Positions 1 through 8,421 of a stretch of DNA of 64,000 nucleotides are shown piece by piece. Source of the DNA: Lachnospiraceae bacterium UBA1748 (GTDB lineage: Bacteria; Bacillota; Clostridia; Lachnospirales; Lachnospiraceae); contig DCHQ01000016.1 of the NCBI GenBank assembly GCA_002314855.1, forward strand, positions 17,238 to 81,237, given 5' to 3'. Under the pieces are notes generated by a model. It was not told the DNA's origin and did no database searches. It was given only the letters and a program-made list of their open reading frames with translations. The position numbers and the translations under genes were made by a program. Within the stretch, counting starts at the first letter, position 1. Each line of letters starts with the position of its first letter.

Positions 1-110
1 ATAAGAAGAGTTGTGCCCTTAATCTTAAAATAATCCTGAGCAAGTGTAAAAGTAAGGAACGATGTCTTTCCACTATCCAAAAAACCATTAATCATGTATA
101 CAGGTTTCAT
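1..110 (-). CDS. COG0523 (CobW-like) GTPase, N-terminal fragment
   Basis: This is the first 36 codons of a gene that runs off the left edge of the window. The translation starts MKPVYMINGFLDSGKTSF, which holds a P-loop (GFLDSGKT) of the G3E/COG0523 GTPase type. These enzymes are metal-chaperone-like GTPases. The start is ATG at 110 with AGGAGA a few bases upstream. It lies 19 bp downstream of a second, complete COG0523 gene, so the two form a tandem pair. The metal or client protein cannot be told from this fragment. Confidence 0.75.
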   Translation of the reverse strand, partial: MKPVYMINGFLDSGKTSFLTFTLAQDYFKIKGTTLL

Positions 111-129
111 TCATTCTCTCCTGTGCTAT

Positions 130-1233
130 TTATTTAGAAAATAACTGCTTTAATGCTTCTTCATTTAACTTAGAACCAATTACACAGAATCGACCAGTTA
201 CTTCAGGCGAGCCTGCTCTTACATTGCTCTCACCTGGAACATAATCGAAGTATACCCAACCTTCTTCTGTTGAAGGAACCATACCCTTGGCTCTAAGAAC
301 AAAACCATACTTCTTCTCATCCTCAAGTTCCTCAAGGATATTCTCGATATCATCCTTTGAATACTTGGTAGGTGTTTCCATACCCCAGCTTGTAAATACT
401 TCGTCAGCATGGTGGTGACCGTGATGATCATGGTCGTGACAACCACATGTACAATTCTCATCATGCTCGTGATGATGCTCATGCTCGTGCTCGTGATCAT
501 GGTCGTGATCATGGTGATGCTCGTGATCATGGTCATGGTCATGGTCGTGGCATCCGCATGTACAATTCTCATCATGCTCATGATGATGATGCTCGTGATC
601 ATGCTCCATCTCTTCCATAAGCTGCTTAGCAAGATCAACCTTACCCTCGATAGTTTCCTTAATATCCTTACCATCAAGCTCATCCCATGGAGTAGTTATA
701 ATAGTAGCTGTCTGATTGTACTCACGAAGAGTATCAACTGCAACCTTAAGCTTTTCCTCTGTCATCTTACCTGTACGGCTAAGTACAATAGTTCCAGCAT
801 GCTCAACCTGATTAACAAAGAACTCACCAAAGTTCTTAATGTAAAGCTTACATTTAGAAGCATCAACAACTGCTACCGCACTGTTAAGAACAACATCATC
901 GCCAAGGTCAGCACTCTCAACTGCCTTAACAACATCAGAAAGCTTACCTACGCCTGATGGCTCAATAAGAATTCTGTCAGGATGATACTTTGTTAATACC
1001 TCATTAAGTGATGTTCCAAAATCACCAACAAGTGAACAGCAGATACATCCACTATTCATTTCTTTTATTTCAATACCAGCTTCCTTAAGGAAACCACCAT
1101 CAATACCAATCTCACCAAACTCGTTCTCAATGAGTACAACCTGCTCACCCTGAAAACCTTCCTTAAGAAGCTTCTTGATAAGAGTTGTCTTACCTGCTCC
1201 AAGGAAACCTGAAAATACATCAATCTTTGTCAT
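130..1233 (-). CDS. COG0523/CobW family GTPase with His/Cys-rich insert
   Basis: A 367-residue G3E-family GTPase, probably a metallochaperone or metal-insertase (family inference). The Walker A motif GFLGAGKTT is at residues 9-17. The family signature CxCC is present as GCICC (Cys63, Cys65, Cys66). The C-terminal CobW_C-like domain starts near residue 278. Between them, residues 211-275 are almost entirely His, Asp and Glu, with two copies of a HEHDENCTCGCHDHDH unit, each giving a C-T-C-G-C cluster. Such His-rich loops usually bind Zn, Ni or Co. AGAGG lies upstream of the ATG. It precedes a second COG0523 gene in the same direction, so the pair may act together. No B12 or nitrile hydratase genes are nearby to name the metal. 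Confidence 0.85.
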   Translation of the reverse strand: MTKIDVFSGFLGAGKTTLIKKLLKEGFQGEQVVLIENEFGEIGIDGGFLKEAGIEIKEMNSGCICCSLVGDFGTSLNEVLTKYHPDRILIEPSGVGKLSDVVKAVESADLGDDVVLNSAVAVVDASKCKLYIKNFGEFFVNQVEHAGTIVLSRTGKMTEEKLKVAVDTLREYNQTATIITTPWDELDGKDIKETIEGKVDLAKQLMEEMEHDHEHHHHEHDENCTCGCHDHDHDHDHEHHHDHDHDHEHEHEHHHEHDENCTCGCHDHDHHGHHHADEVFTSWGMETPTKYSKDDIENILEELEDEKKYGFVLRAKGMVPSTEEGWVYFDYVPGESNVRAGSPEVTGRFCVIGSKLNEEALKQLFSK

Positions 1234-1334
1234 TGTCCTCTACCTCTTTCCTTTATATTTAAATGAATTTAGTTACTGTATACACCTTTTTACGGGCAAT
1301 TGCCATATTGTTAAATATAATTTTAATTATCCGC

Positions 1335-2252
1335 TTATTTCATGAAGCCATCGATGATCTGTGCCTCTGCTTCCTGCTCTGTAAGGCCAAGAGTCATAAG
1401 TTTAATAAGCTGTTCGCCTGCGATTTTTCCTATAGCAGCTTCATGAACAAGCGACGCCTCTACATGATTGGCTGTTATTTCCGGAATTGCTCTAACAGAA
1501 GCGCCATCCATAATAATTGCATCACACTCTGTATGTCCATAGCACTCATTATTACCATTAATCTTAGAATAGAATGTCTGAGTTGACTTATCCTTCGCTA
1601 CGGATCTTGATATAACATTGGCACTTGAGCCGGCGCCATTTAAATCTACAGTAAAATCAGTGGTTGCATTTTGTGACCCGTGTGTCATTATTTTTTCTTT
1701 GATTACAAGTGTTGCCTTATCATCAAGCTTCGCTGTAGTCTTACGAGCTGTAGAATCAATACCCTTGATCTGCACTGTATCCATTTCAAGATAAGCACCT
1801 TCACCAAGTTCCACATGAGTGGTTGGGTTCATGATTCTTTCACCGTTACCATCTCCAGCGCCATAATGCTTCTCAATATATTTTACACGAGAATTCTTTC
1901 CTACGAAAAAGCTGTGGATACCACTATGCTCTGATGTCTGATCACCACTGTTGTGAATACCACATCCAGCAACGATTGTGATGTCACAGTCTTCACCTAT
2001 AATGAAATCATTATATACACTTTCCTTTAAACCAGACTGAGATAACACTACAGGAATATGAACACTTTCATTCTTAGTGCCTGCCTTGATAATAATATCA
2101 ATACCTGGCTTATCAGTCTTTGTAACTATATCAATATTTTCAGTTGTATTTCGTCCATCAAGCTGACCATTTACTCTGAAGTTATATGCACCCTGTGGAA
2201 CCTCATGAAGATCAGCGACTGCTTCTAACAGTCCTTTTTGTATTTCATCCAT
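1335..2252 (-). CDS. SufB/SufD-type Fe-S scaffold protein (SmsB-like)
   Basis: A 305-residue SufBD-core protein, shorter than SufB (about 470 residues) or SufD (about 420). With the SufC ATPase gene 69 bp upstream it forms a two-gene Fe-S cluster assembly set, matching the minimal Sms (SmsC-SmsB) architecture known from anaerobes. Residues expected for the SufB/SufD active site are present near the C terminus: Cys in GHTECDAI (position of SufB Cys405), and His-Glu in SLVHEAAIGKI (positions of SufD His360 and SufB Glu434). The end resembles the conserved GKIxxEQLxxLMxxGLxxxEA block. GAGG lies 7 nt before the ATG. No sufS or sufU gene is present here. Confidence 0.85.
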   Translation of the reverse strand: MDEIQKGLLEAVADLHEVPQGAYNFRVNGQLDGRNTTENIDIVTKTDKPGIDIIIKAGTKNESVHIPVVLSQSGLKESVYNDFIIGEDCDITIVAGCGIHNSGDQTSEHSGIHSFFVGKNSRVKYIEKHYGAGDGNGERIMNPTTHVELGEGAYLEMDTVQIKGIDSTARKTTAKLDDKATLVIKEKIMTHGSQNATTDFTVDLNGAGSSANVISRSVAKDKSTQTFYSKINGNNECYGHTECDAIIMDGASVRAIPEITANHVEASLVHEAAIGKIAGEQLIKLMTLGLTEQEAEAQIIDGFMK

Positions 2253-2321
2253 ATTATCGCCTCAAGCCTTTCGCGCTTTTATTAAATCTACATTTAGCAT
2301 TTATAATCTTGCCCAACTATT

Positions 2322-3053
2322 TTAGTCACATTTAGAAGTTAGTACCTCACAATTACTTGGTGCGCCCTTCATATAATCAGGAAGTATCTCATCTTTGGTT
2401 CCATATGCGCTAATCTCTCCACCTGTAAGAACAATAATCTTATCAGCTGTATTAAGTATTCGCTCCTGATGAGAAATAATAAGAATAGAACCACCGCACT
2501 TCTCATGAAGATTCTCAAATACCCTGATAAGGCTCTTGAAACTCCATAAATCAATACCAGCTTCTGGTTCATCGAATATAGAAAGCTTAGTTCCTCTGGC
2601 TATAATCATAGCTATCTCAATACGCTTAAGCTCACCACCTGAAAGAGAAGCATTAACTTCACGGTTAATATAATCTCTTGCGCATAAACCAACCTCAGAA
2701 AGATAGTTACAAGCTTCTGTTGTTGATATTTCCTTGCCTGCTGCAAGTGTTATAAGCTTCTTAACAGTGATGCCCTTAAACTTAACAGGCTGCTGGAACG
2801 CAAAACTAATACCGTTCTTTGCCCTGTCTGTAATTGATAAATCTGTTATATCCATACCATCAAAGATAATAGATCCTGATGTTGGTTTAATAATACCTGC
2901 AATAATCTTGGCTAATGTTGACTTACCACTACCGTTAGGTCCTGTAATCGCAACAAAGCCATCATCTATAGTAAGATTGATATTCTTAAGTATTTCTTTT
3001 TCCTGGTTCTTCTCGTCGACAACCTTATAGCCTATGTTTTTAAGCTCTAGCAT
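2322..3053 (-). CDS. sufC: Fe-S assembly ABC ATPase SufC/SmsC
   Basis: A 243-residue soluble ABC ATPase that drives the SufB/D-type scaffold encoded just downstream. Walker A is GPNGSGKST, the signature is LSGGELKR, and Walker B is LSIFDEPEAGID, which is the SufC version with D-E-P-E-A-G in place of the transporter D-E-P-T. An H-loop is in ILIISHQER. There is no transmembrane partner, as expected for SufC. AGGAGG lies just before the ATG. The gene is first in its operon behind a TATAAT -10 element with an inverted repeat over the -35 region. A lone ABC transporter ATPase is unlikely given the SufB/D neighbour. Confidence 0.92.
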   Translation of the reverse strand: MLELKNIGYKVVDEKNQEKEILKNINLTIDDGFVAITGPNGSGKSTLAKIIAGIIKPTSGSIIFDGMDITDLSITDRAKNGISFAFQQPVKFKGITVKKLITLAAGKEISTTEACNYLSEVGLCARDYINREVNASLSGGELKRIEIAMIIARGTKLSIFDEPEAGIDLWSFKSLIRVFENLHEKCGGSILIISHQERILNTADKIIVLTGGEISAYGTKDEILPDYMKGAPSNCEVLTSKCD

Positions 3054-3102
3054 AGTCTCCTCCTATCCATGGGGTAATACGCTTGCTACTCCCCGGCTAT
3101 AT

Positions 3103-3146
3103 ATTATACCACACTTTGGCTCATATATATAGCGATTCACTATATA
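3103..3146 (-). promoter_or_regulatory. Promoter and possible operator of the suf/sms operon
   Basis: On the minus strand a TATAAT -10 (3108-3103) with an upstream TG one base away makes an extended -10. The -35 region (about 3131-3126) is poor. It is covered by an inverted repeat with arms TATATAG and CTATATA at 3126-3132 and 3140-3146, separated by 7 bp. A repeat over a weak -35 is a typical place for a repressor or activator of the Rrf2/IscR kind, but the regulator is inferred only. Confidence 0.45.
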
Positions 3147-3261
3147 TTGTACTTATTATTATTGATGAAATATGTTACCATTTCTTGCTTTTGGGCTTAG
3201 AATCTTATGTTAACTAATTGAAATATTATGTAAACTAGCATCTACTATTACTAAAAATCCA

Positions 3262-3295
3262 TAAAAAAAATGGACGCCGATAAAATCGACGTCCA
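3262..3295 (-). terminator. Rho-independent terminator after the SEC-C gene
   Basis: An 11-bp stem (TGGACGCCGAT at 3271-3281 with ATCGACGTCCA at 3285-3295, one G-T pair), followed on the minus strand by eight T residues. Confidence 0.85.
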
Positions 3296-3340
3296 TAATA
3301 AGCATTTATAAATACTGTATATCAGTCAAGAACCAGTTAA

Positions 3341-3844
3341 TTAGTTCTTACCACAGCACTTCTTATACTTCTTACCGCTTCCACAAGGACATGGATCATT
3401 AGGATATACCTTAGCTTCCTTCTTAATAGTACCAGAAGCCTTCTGCTCCTTGTAAAGCTCTTTCTTCTTGTCTGCATCGAAGATTGAATCCCACTCAGGA
3501 AGGTTATATAACCACTCAGCATCAGCTGCAACCATATTCTTGTATAACTTCTCTTTATCAAAACCGAGATTAACTGGAGTATCCTCATCCATTGTGTCAA
3601 TAGGGTTAGACTCTACGAGTGACTCATCGATACCATCGAGGAAAGCTACCATATGCTCAATGCTAATCTTGTACTTCTCTGCAAGTTCCTTAACTGTACC
3701 CTTAACTACTGTATCTGGATCAGCAAGAAGCTGCTGATAAATACCTTTTTCAATTGCAAAATAAGCATTCCATAACTTCTCAAGCTGCTCACGTGGAAGA
3801 GATGAATCGTAGGCTTTATTTCTCCAATCATCTAATAAACTCAT
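3341..3844 (-). CDS. SEC-C motif protein of unknown role
   Basis: A 167-residue protein that ends in a SEC-C zinc-binding motif: [14 protein letters not shown] gives Cys152, Cys154, Cys163 and Cys164. This motif is the C-terminal SecB/ribosome-contacting zinc site of SecA and also occurs in small uncharacterised proteins. The rest is helical, acidic and soluble, rich in Trp and Leu, with no signal peptide or membrane segment. AAGGAGG lies upstream of the ATG and a strong terminator follows, so it ends its own transcript. radA lies just downstream of that strand's 5' side neighbour. A link to secretion, ribosomes or proteolysis is only inferred from the motif. Confidence 0.75.
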   Translation of the reverse strand: MSLLDDWRNKAYDSSLPREQLEKLWNAYFAIEKGIYQQLLADPDTVVKGTVKELAEKYKISIEHMVAFLDGIDESLVESNPIDTMDEDTPVNLGFDKEKLYKNMVAADAEWLYNLPEWDSIFDADKKKELYKEQKASGTIKKEAKVYPNDPCPCGSGKKYKKCCGKN

Positions 3845-3916
3845 TATTGAATCCTCCTTATAACAATAACTTTCTTAATTATACTAAAATCAGTTAAAAT
3901 ATGCAATTAATATATA

Positions 3917-5290
3917 TTATCCGCATACCGCACTTATGGCTTCTCTTACATTATCCACAGGCACGTATTTACAGCCCTTAATACCCTTAACGCGCTCATA
4001 ACACACCTTAGGTATAACAACTGTATCAAAACCAAGCTTAATGGCCTCATTAACGCGCTGTTCTATCATGTTTACTGCTCTTACCTCTCCGCTTAGTCCT
4101 ACTTCACCAATCACTAGTGTTTTGGCGCTTATCGGTACATTTAAAAAGCTGGATGCAATTGCCATAGCTATACCAAGGTCAACCGCTGGCTCCGATATAC
4201 GCATACCTCCTGCAATATTTACATACGCATCACAGTTGCCAAGATGAAGGCCATGACGTTTCTCAAGCACTGCCATAAGCAGGTTCACTCTATTAATATC
4301 AGCTCCTGCACTCTGTCTCTTTGGGAATCCAAAATTAGTAGCACATACAAGAGCCTGTATTTCAAGCAAAATAGGTCTTGTTCCTTCCATAGAACAGGTT
4401 GTCACACTTCCTGAAGCATCTCCGGGCTTACCACTAAGCATATACTCCGATGGATTAGCAACCTCCACAAGACCCTCCTCTCTCATTTCGAAAACTCCAA
4501 TCTCATTGGTTGAGCCAAATCGATTCTTAACGCCTCGAAGGATTCTGTATGAAGCATGCCTGTCACCTTCAAAATAAAGCACCGTATCAACCATATGCTC
4601 AAGTACTCTAGGTCCAGCTACCATTCCTTCCTTGGTTACGTGTCCTACAATAAAGATACTTATACCAAGATTCTTGGATAACTGAAGCAGTACAGCTGTG
4701 GATTCACGCACCTGAGATACGCTTCCTGGTGAACCAGAAACATCCTGATTAAACATGGTTTGAATAGAATCGATAATAACTATTTCTGGCTTTTTCTGCT
4801 CTAATATACCAGATATTAGTGTTAAATCTGTTTCGCACAAAAGCTCCATATCATTATCAAAAGACCCGAGTCTCTCGGCTCTCATTTTAATCTGCTTAAG
4901 AGACTCCTCGCCTGATATATATAGTACCTGGTGACCGCTATTAGATAACAATCGACATGTCTGAAGAAGCAGTGTTGACTTACCAATACCAGGATCACCA
5001 CCAACAAGGACTAGAGAACCTGGTACAATACCTCCACCAAGAACTCTATCAAGCTCTGTCATACCAGAGTTAATACGGTCTGTTTCTTCTATATTTATTT
5101 CAGATAGCTTCTTAGCCTCTGCCACCTGGTTACGAGCACCAATCCCTGTAGACTGTGTTTTAGCAGTACTGACTATCTCCTCTGTCATTGTATTCCAGGC
5201 CTTGCAGGCTGGACACTGGCCCATCCATTTTGGTGATTCATAACCACAATCCTTACAGAAAAAGACCGATTTTACTTTAGCCTTTGCCAT
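3917..5290 (-). CDS. radA: DNA repair protein RadA (Sms)
   Basis: A 457-residue RadA, the usual length. RadA is a RecA-like ATPase that helps process recombination intermediates by branch migration. It has an N-terminal C4 zinc finger (Cys12, Cys15, Cys26, Cys29), a Walker A at 97-105 (GGDPGIGKS), the RadA-specific KNRFG motif at 255-259, and a C-terminal Lon-protease-like domain without a catalytic dyad requirement. GAGG lies before the ATG at 5290. In many Firmicutes radA sits beside clpC (as in Bacillus subtilis ctsR-mcsA-mcsB-clpC-radA). Here clpC is upstream too, with one small unknown gene and a terminator between, so the old linkage is kept but mcsAB and ctsR are absent. Confidence 0.96.
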   Translation of the reverse strand: MAKAKVKSVFFCKDCGYESPKWMGQCPACKAWNTMTEEIVSTAKTQSTGIGARNQVAEAKKLSEINIEETDRINSGMTELDRVLGGGIVPGSLVLVGGDPGIGKSTLLLQTCRLLSNSGHQVLYISGEESLKQIKMRAERLGSFDNDMELLCETDLTLISGILEQKKPEIVIIDSIQTMFNQDVSGSPGSVSQVRESTAVLLQLSKNLGISIFIVGHVTKEGMVAGPRVLEHMVDTVLYFEGDRHASYRILRGVKNRFGSTNEIGVFEMREEGLVEVANPSEYMLSGKPGDASGSVTTCSMEGTRPILLEIQALVCATNFGFPKRQSAGADINRVNLLMAVLEKRHGLHLGNCDAYVNIAGGMRISEPAVDLGIAMAIASSFLNVPISAKTLVIGEVGLSGEVRAVNMIEQRVNEAIKLGFDTVVIPKVCYERVKGIKGCKYVPVDNVREAISAVCG

Positions 5291-5331
5291 ATATTTCCTC
5301 TTTTATATTTATTAAAAATATCTTTATACCC

Positions 5332-5363
5332 AAAAATAGCGCCGCTATTAATAATAACGGCGC
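5332..5363 (-). terminator. Terminator after the 136-residue unknown gene
   Basis: An 11-bp GC-rich stem (5339-5349 with 5353-5363, one G-T pair, 3-nt loop), followed on the minus strand by ATTTTTG. It separates the gene at 5379-5789 from radA. Confidence 0.8.
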
Positions 5364-5378
5364 CATTACAACTTACTA

Positions 5379-5789
5379 TTATTTACTTACAACTACAGAC
5401 ACTTCACCATTGCCTTCAAGGTTAACATTGAAGCTAAGCTTTCCGCCAAGGTTTGTTTTTAACTTACCAATTGACTCCCCGCCAACTGATACTGTATATT
5501 CTGTATCCTCTGCAAGCCCAACTGTGATCTGTGCATCCTGTGGTCCTTCTACTGTAAATGAAATACCATCAGCTGTTTCTTCAAACATAGTAACTGCTGT
5601 ACCAGGTACTGACTCATAAACAAATAAACCATTCTTCTCAAGTCTGGTAATCTCGTTAAATGTCTTAACCTTTAAAGAATCAGATCCATGAGCAAAATCC
5701 TCAAGTTTCTTTTTCTCTGTGAGTGTATAATCTCCAAAGCTAACAGCTCCATTAGCTTCGCTACGAATAAGCTCTGTAACAACTGCCAT
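5379..5789 (-). CDS. Small beta-rich protein of unknown function
   Basis: A 136-residue soluble protein starting MAVVTELIRSEANGAVSFGDY. It has no signal peptide or membrane segment. The second half is rich in Val, Thr and Gly in alternating patterns, which suggests beta strands, and it ends in VVVSK. I recall near-identical openings in Lachnospiraceae proteins that carry the annotation endosialidase; nothing in this sequence supports such an activity, so I do not use that name. AGGAGG precedes the ATG, and the gene has its own terminator. It sits between clpC and radA. Confidence 0.6.
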   Translation of the reverse strand: MAVVTELIRSEANGAVSFGDYTLTEKKKLEDFAHGSDSLKVKTFNEITRLEKNGLFVYESVPGTAVTMFEETADGISFTVEGPQDAQITVGLAEDTEYTVSVGGESIGKLKTNLGGKLSFNVNLEGNGEVSVVVSK

Positions 5790-5886
5790 TATATGCTCCT
5801 CCTTATGTCTACATTACAGATACTATTATTATACTATTTTCCAGCCAATCTGTATGTAAACAATAAATGAATTTTTTTGTAAATTA

Positions 5887-8331
5887 TTACTTTTTAGTGA
5901 ATACAGCCTTGTCATCCTTCACTGACATTGTAATGCTGTCTCCCCTCAAAATATTGCCTTCAAGAAGCTGAGTTGCAAGTTCATCCTCTATAAAGGTTTG
6001 CACTGCACGCTTGAGTGGTCTTGCACCCATCTTAATATTAGTAAATTTCTCTACTATATATTTCTTTGATGCATTTGGTATTGTAAGCTTAATATCCATT
6101 TGCTTCTTACATCTTGATACAAGACTCTTGCAAAGAAGAGTTGTTATACTGCTAAGATTTTCGCTATTAAGCGCATGGAATACAATAATCTCATCAATAC
6201 GGTTAATAAATTCTGGCTTGAAGATTCTCTTAACCTCTTCCATAACGCCATCCTTCATAGCCTTATATTCAAGCTCAGCGCTAGTCTTCTGTACAAAACC
6301 AAGCTTCTTAGGATCAACTATTCTATTAGCACCTGCATTGGATGTCATGATAAGAATAGTATTCTTGAAACTAACCTTACGACCCTTAGAATCAGTAATA
6401 TGACCATCATCAAATATCTGTAAAAGAATATTGAATACGTCTGGGTGAGCCTTTTCTATTTCATCAAAGAGTACTACTGAGTAAGGATGCTTTCTAACCT
6501 TTTCTACAAGCTGACCACCTTCATCGTGTCCAACATATCCTGGAGGTGAACCTATCATCTTTGATACAGAATGAGCTTCCATATACTCTGTCATATCAAC
6601 TCTTATAAGCGAATCTTCGCTTCCAAATACAACCTCTGCTAATGCCTTGGAAAGCTCTGTCTTACCTACACCAGTAGGTCCAAGGAATAAGAATGATCCA
6701 ATTGGTCTATTAGGATCCTGGAGTCCTACTCTCTGTCTACGAATGGCTCTAGCCACAGCGCTTACAGCTTCTTCCTGACCAATTACTCTCTTGTGAAGTG
6801 CTTCTTCAAGTCCAAGTAATCGCTCACTTTCCTTGATAGTAAGCTTCTTAACAGGTATCTTAGTCCAAAGACTTATAACCTCTGCTATAGCCTCTTCATC
6901 AACAACTAGTTCCTGACTTTTGGCCTTCTTCTCGAAGTTGTCGATTTGTCTCTTAAGCTTCTTCTTAAGCTTATCCTGCTCGCTTCTAATCTCTCCAGCC
7001 TGGGCAAAAGCTTCCATAGTGATAGAACGCTCTATCTGTTCCTGCTTCTTCTCTATAAGTGCCTGAAGCTCACGAATGCTATCAGGTATATGAGTTACGT
7101 GAAGCTTAGCTGCTGAAGCAGCTTCATCAATAAGGTCAATAGCCTTATCTGGTAAATGTCTGTCATTAATATATCTTGCTGCAAGATTAGCTGCTGCCAT
7201 AAGAGCTTCATCCGTAATAGTTACGTTATGATGCTCCTCGTACTTATGAGCAATACCTCTTAAGATATCTACTGTCTCTTCAATAGTTGGCTCTTCAACT
7301 GTTACAGGCTGGAAACGACGCTCAAGAGCAGCATCCTTTTCAAAATACTTACGGTATTCTTCAACCGTAGTAGCACCAATAAGCTGAAGCTCTCCTCTTG
7401 CAAGTGATGGCTTTAAAATATTAGAAGCATCAATTGATCCTTCTGCTCCACCTGCACCAACCATTGTATGTATTTCATCAAGGAAAAGTATTACATGACC
7501 ATCATCTATTACTTCCTCAATAACTCGCTTGATTCTCTCTTCGAATTCACCACGATATTTGCTACCAGCAACCATACCTGGTAAATCAAGCATAAGTACT
7601 CGCATACCCTTCATGCTCTCAGGTACATCACCATTAACAATTCTAGTTGCAATGCCCTCAACTATGGCAGACTTACCAACACCTGGCTCGCCTACAAGGC
7701 AAGGGTTGTTCTTAGTACGTCTGCTAAGAATCTGGATAATACGCTGTATTTCCTGATTACGTCCAACTACAGGGTCAAGCTTTCCTGCTTTGGCAAGTTT
7801 AGTAAGGTCGCGGCTATACTTATCGAGAGTCGCTGTTTTCTCCTTGCCACCCTTCTTATTTCTGTGTTCCTGCTGCTCTTCACGAAGCTTCTCTGTCTGA
7901 CCTATAGCAACCATAATATCGCCATATACCTTGGCAGGGCTGACACCCATAGCCATAATAAGTCTTACAGCAACGCTTTCCTGTTCACGAAGAATAGCAA
8001 TTAAAATATGCTCTGTACCTATCTCCTTGCTACCAAAGCCATCTGCAATACGCTCTGCTGACTCTAACGCACGTCTTGCACGAAGAGAAAAATCTCTTCT
8101 CTCCTTAAGTAAAGTCATAGAATCAGGATTGATTGACTCATTAATAAGCTCTGCAATTCTCTCTTCTTCAACTTTGTTATTTCTAAGTACCTGAGCCGCA
8201 ACACCAGTATTCTCTTTAAGTAGTCCTAGCAAGATATGCTCAGTACCCACATAAGATGACTTCATATTCTTGGAAGCCTTCTCTGCATATACCAAAGCTA
8301 TCTTGGCCTTATCTGTATAATCCAGACGCAT
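5887..8331 (-). CDS. clpC: AAA+ unfoldase ClpC
   Basis: An 814-residue Clp/Hsp100 ATPase that unfolds substrates for the ClpP peptidase. The order is: double Clp-N repeat (residues about 1-145), first AAA+ module with Walker A GEPGVGKS at 214-221, a coiled middle domain with UVR-like sequence at about 410-465, and second AAA+ module with Walker A GPTGVGKT at 551-558. The middle domain and size fit ClpC rather than ClpB, ClpA or ClpE. AAGGAG lies 7 nt before the ATG. No ctsR, mcsA or mcsB gene is next to it and no CtsR-type heptad repeats are visible upstream, so control and adaptor use differ from Bacillus. Its partner clpP is at 48545 in this window. Confidence 0.95.
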   Translation of the reverse strand: MRLDYTDKAKIALVYAEKASKNMKSSYVGTEHILLGLLKENTGVAAQVLRNNKVEEERIAELINESINPDSMTLLKERRDFSLRARRALESAERIADGFGSKEIGTEHILIAILREQESVAVRLIMAMGVSPAKVYGDIMVAIGQTEKLREEQQEHRNKKGGKEKTATLDKYSRDLTKLAKAGKLDPVVGRNQEIQRIIQILSRRTKNNPCLVGEPGVGKSAIVEGIATRIVNGDVPESMKGMRVLMLDLPGMVAGSKYRGEFEERIKRVIEEVIDDGHVILFLDEIHTMVGAGGAEGSIDASNILKPSLARGELQLIGATTVEEYRKYFEKDAALERRFQPVTVEEPTIEETVDILRGIAHKYEEHHNVTITDEALMAAANLAARYINDRHLPDKAIDLIDEAASAAKLHVTHIPDSIRELQALIEKKQEQIERSITMEAFAQAGEIRSEQDKLKKKLKRQIDNFEKKAKSQELVVDEEAIAEVISLWTKIPVKKLTIKESERLLGLEEALHKRVIGQEEAVSAVARAIRRQRVGLQDPNRPIGSFLFLGPTGVGKTELSKALAEVVFGSEDSLIRVDMTEYMEAHSVSKMIGSPPGYVGHDEGGQLVEKVRKHPYSVVLFDEIEKAHPDVFNILLQIFDDGHITDSKGRKVSFKNTILIMTSNAGANRIVDPKKLGFVQKTSAELEYKAMKDGVMEEVKRIFKPEFINRIDEIIVFHALNSENLSSITTLLCKSLVSRCKKQMDIKLTIPNASKKYIVEKFTNIKMGARPLKRAVQTFIEDELATQLLEGNILRGDSITMSVKDDKAVFTKK

Positions 8332-8356
8332 CGGATTCTCCTTGTCATAATATTAA

Positions 8357-8385
8357 GCGTGCACCAATATAACACTGGTGCACGC
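8357..8385 (-). terminator. Hairpin between the SH3 protein gene and clpC
   Basis: A perfect 10-bp stem GCGTGCACCA/TGGTGCACGC with a 9-nt loop. The T-tract after it on the minus strand is weak (TTAATATTAT), so it may be a leaky terminator or an mRNA-processing hairpin that sets clpC level. Confidence 0.55.
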
Positions 8386-8421
8386 ATGATAAAACTTTAT
8401 TTAATTCTATCAAGATACTGA

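Noticed and set aside
409..957. A 182-residue open frame on the plus strand.
   Set aside because: It is antisense to the COG0523 gene and its Met/Val-rich start comes from the His codon runs of that gene.
5379..5789. Endosialidase as a name for the 136-residue protein.
   Set aside because: It rests only on recalled annotation of similar proteins; no catalytic or chaperone motif is seen.
8332..8421. CtsR or CIRCE operator before clpC.
   Set aside because: No heptad repeat or long CIRCE-type inverted repeat is present; the only structure is the 10-bp hairpin at 8357-8385.
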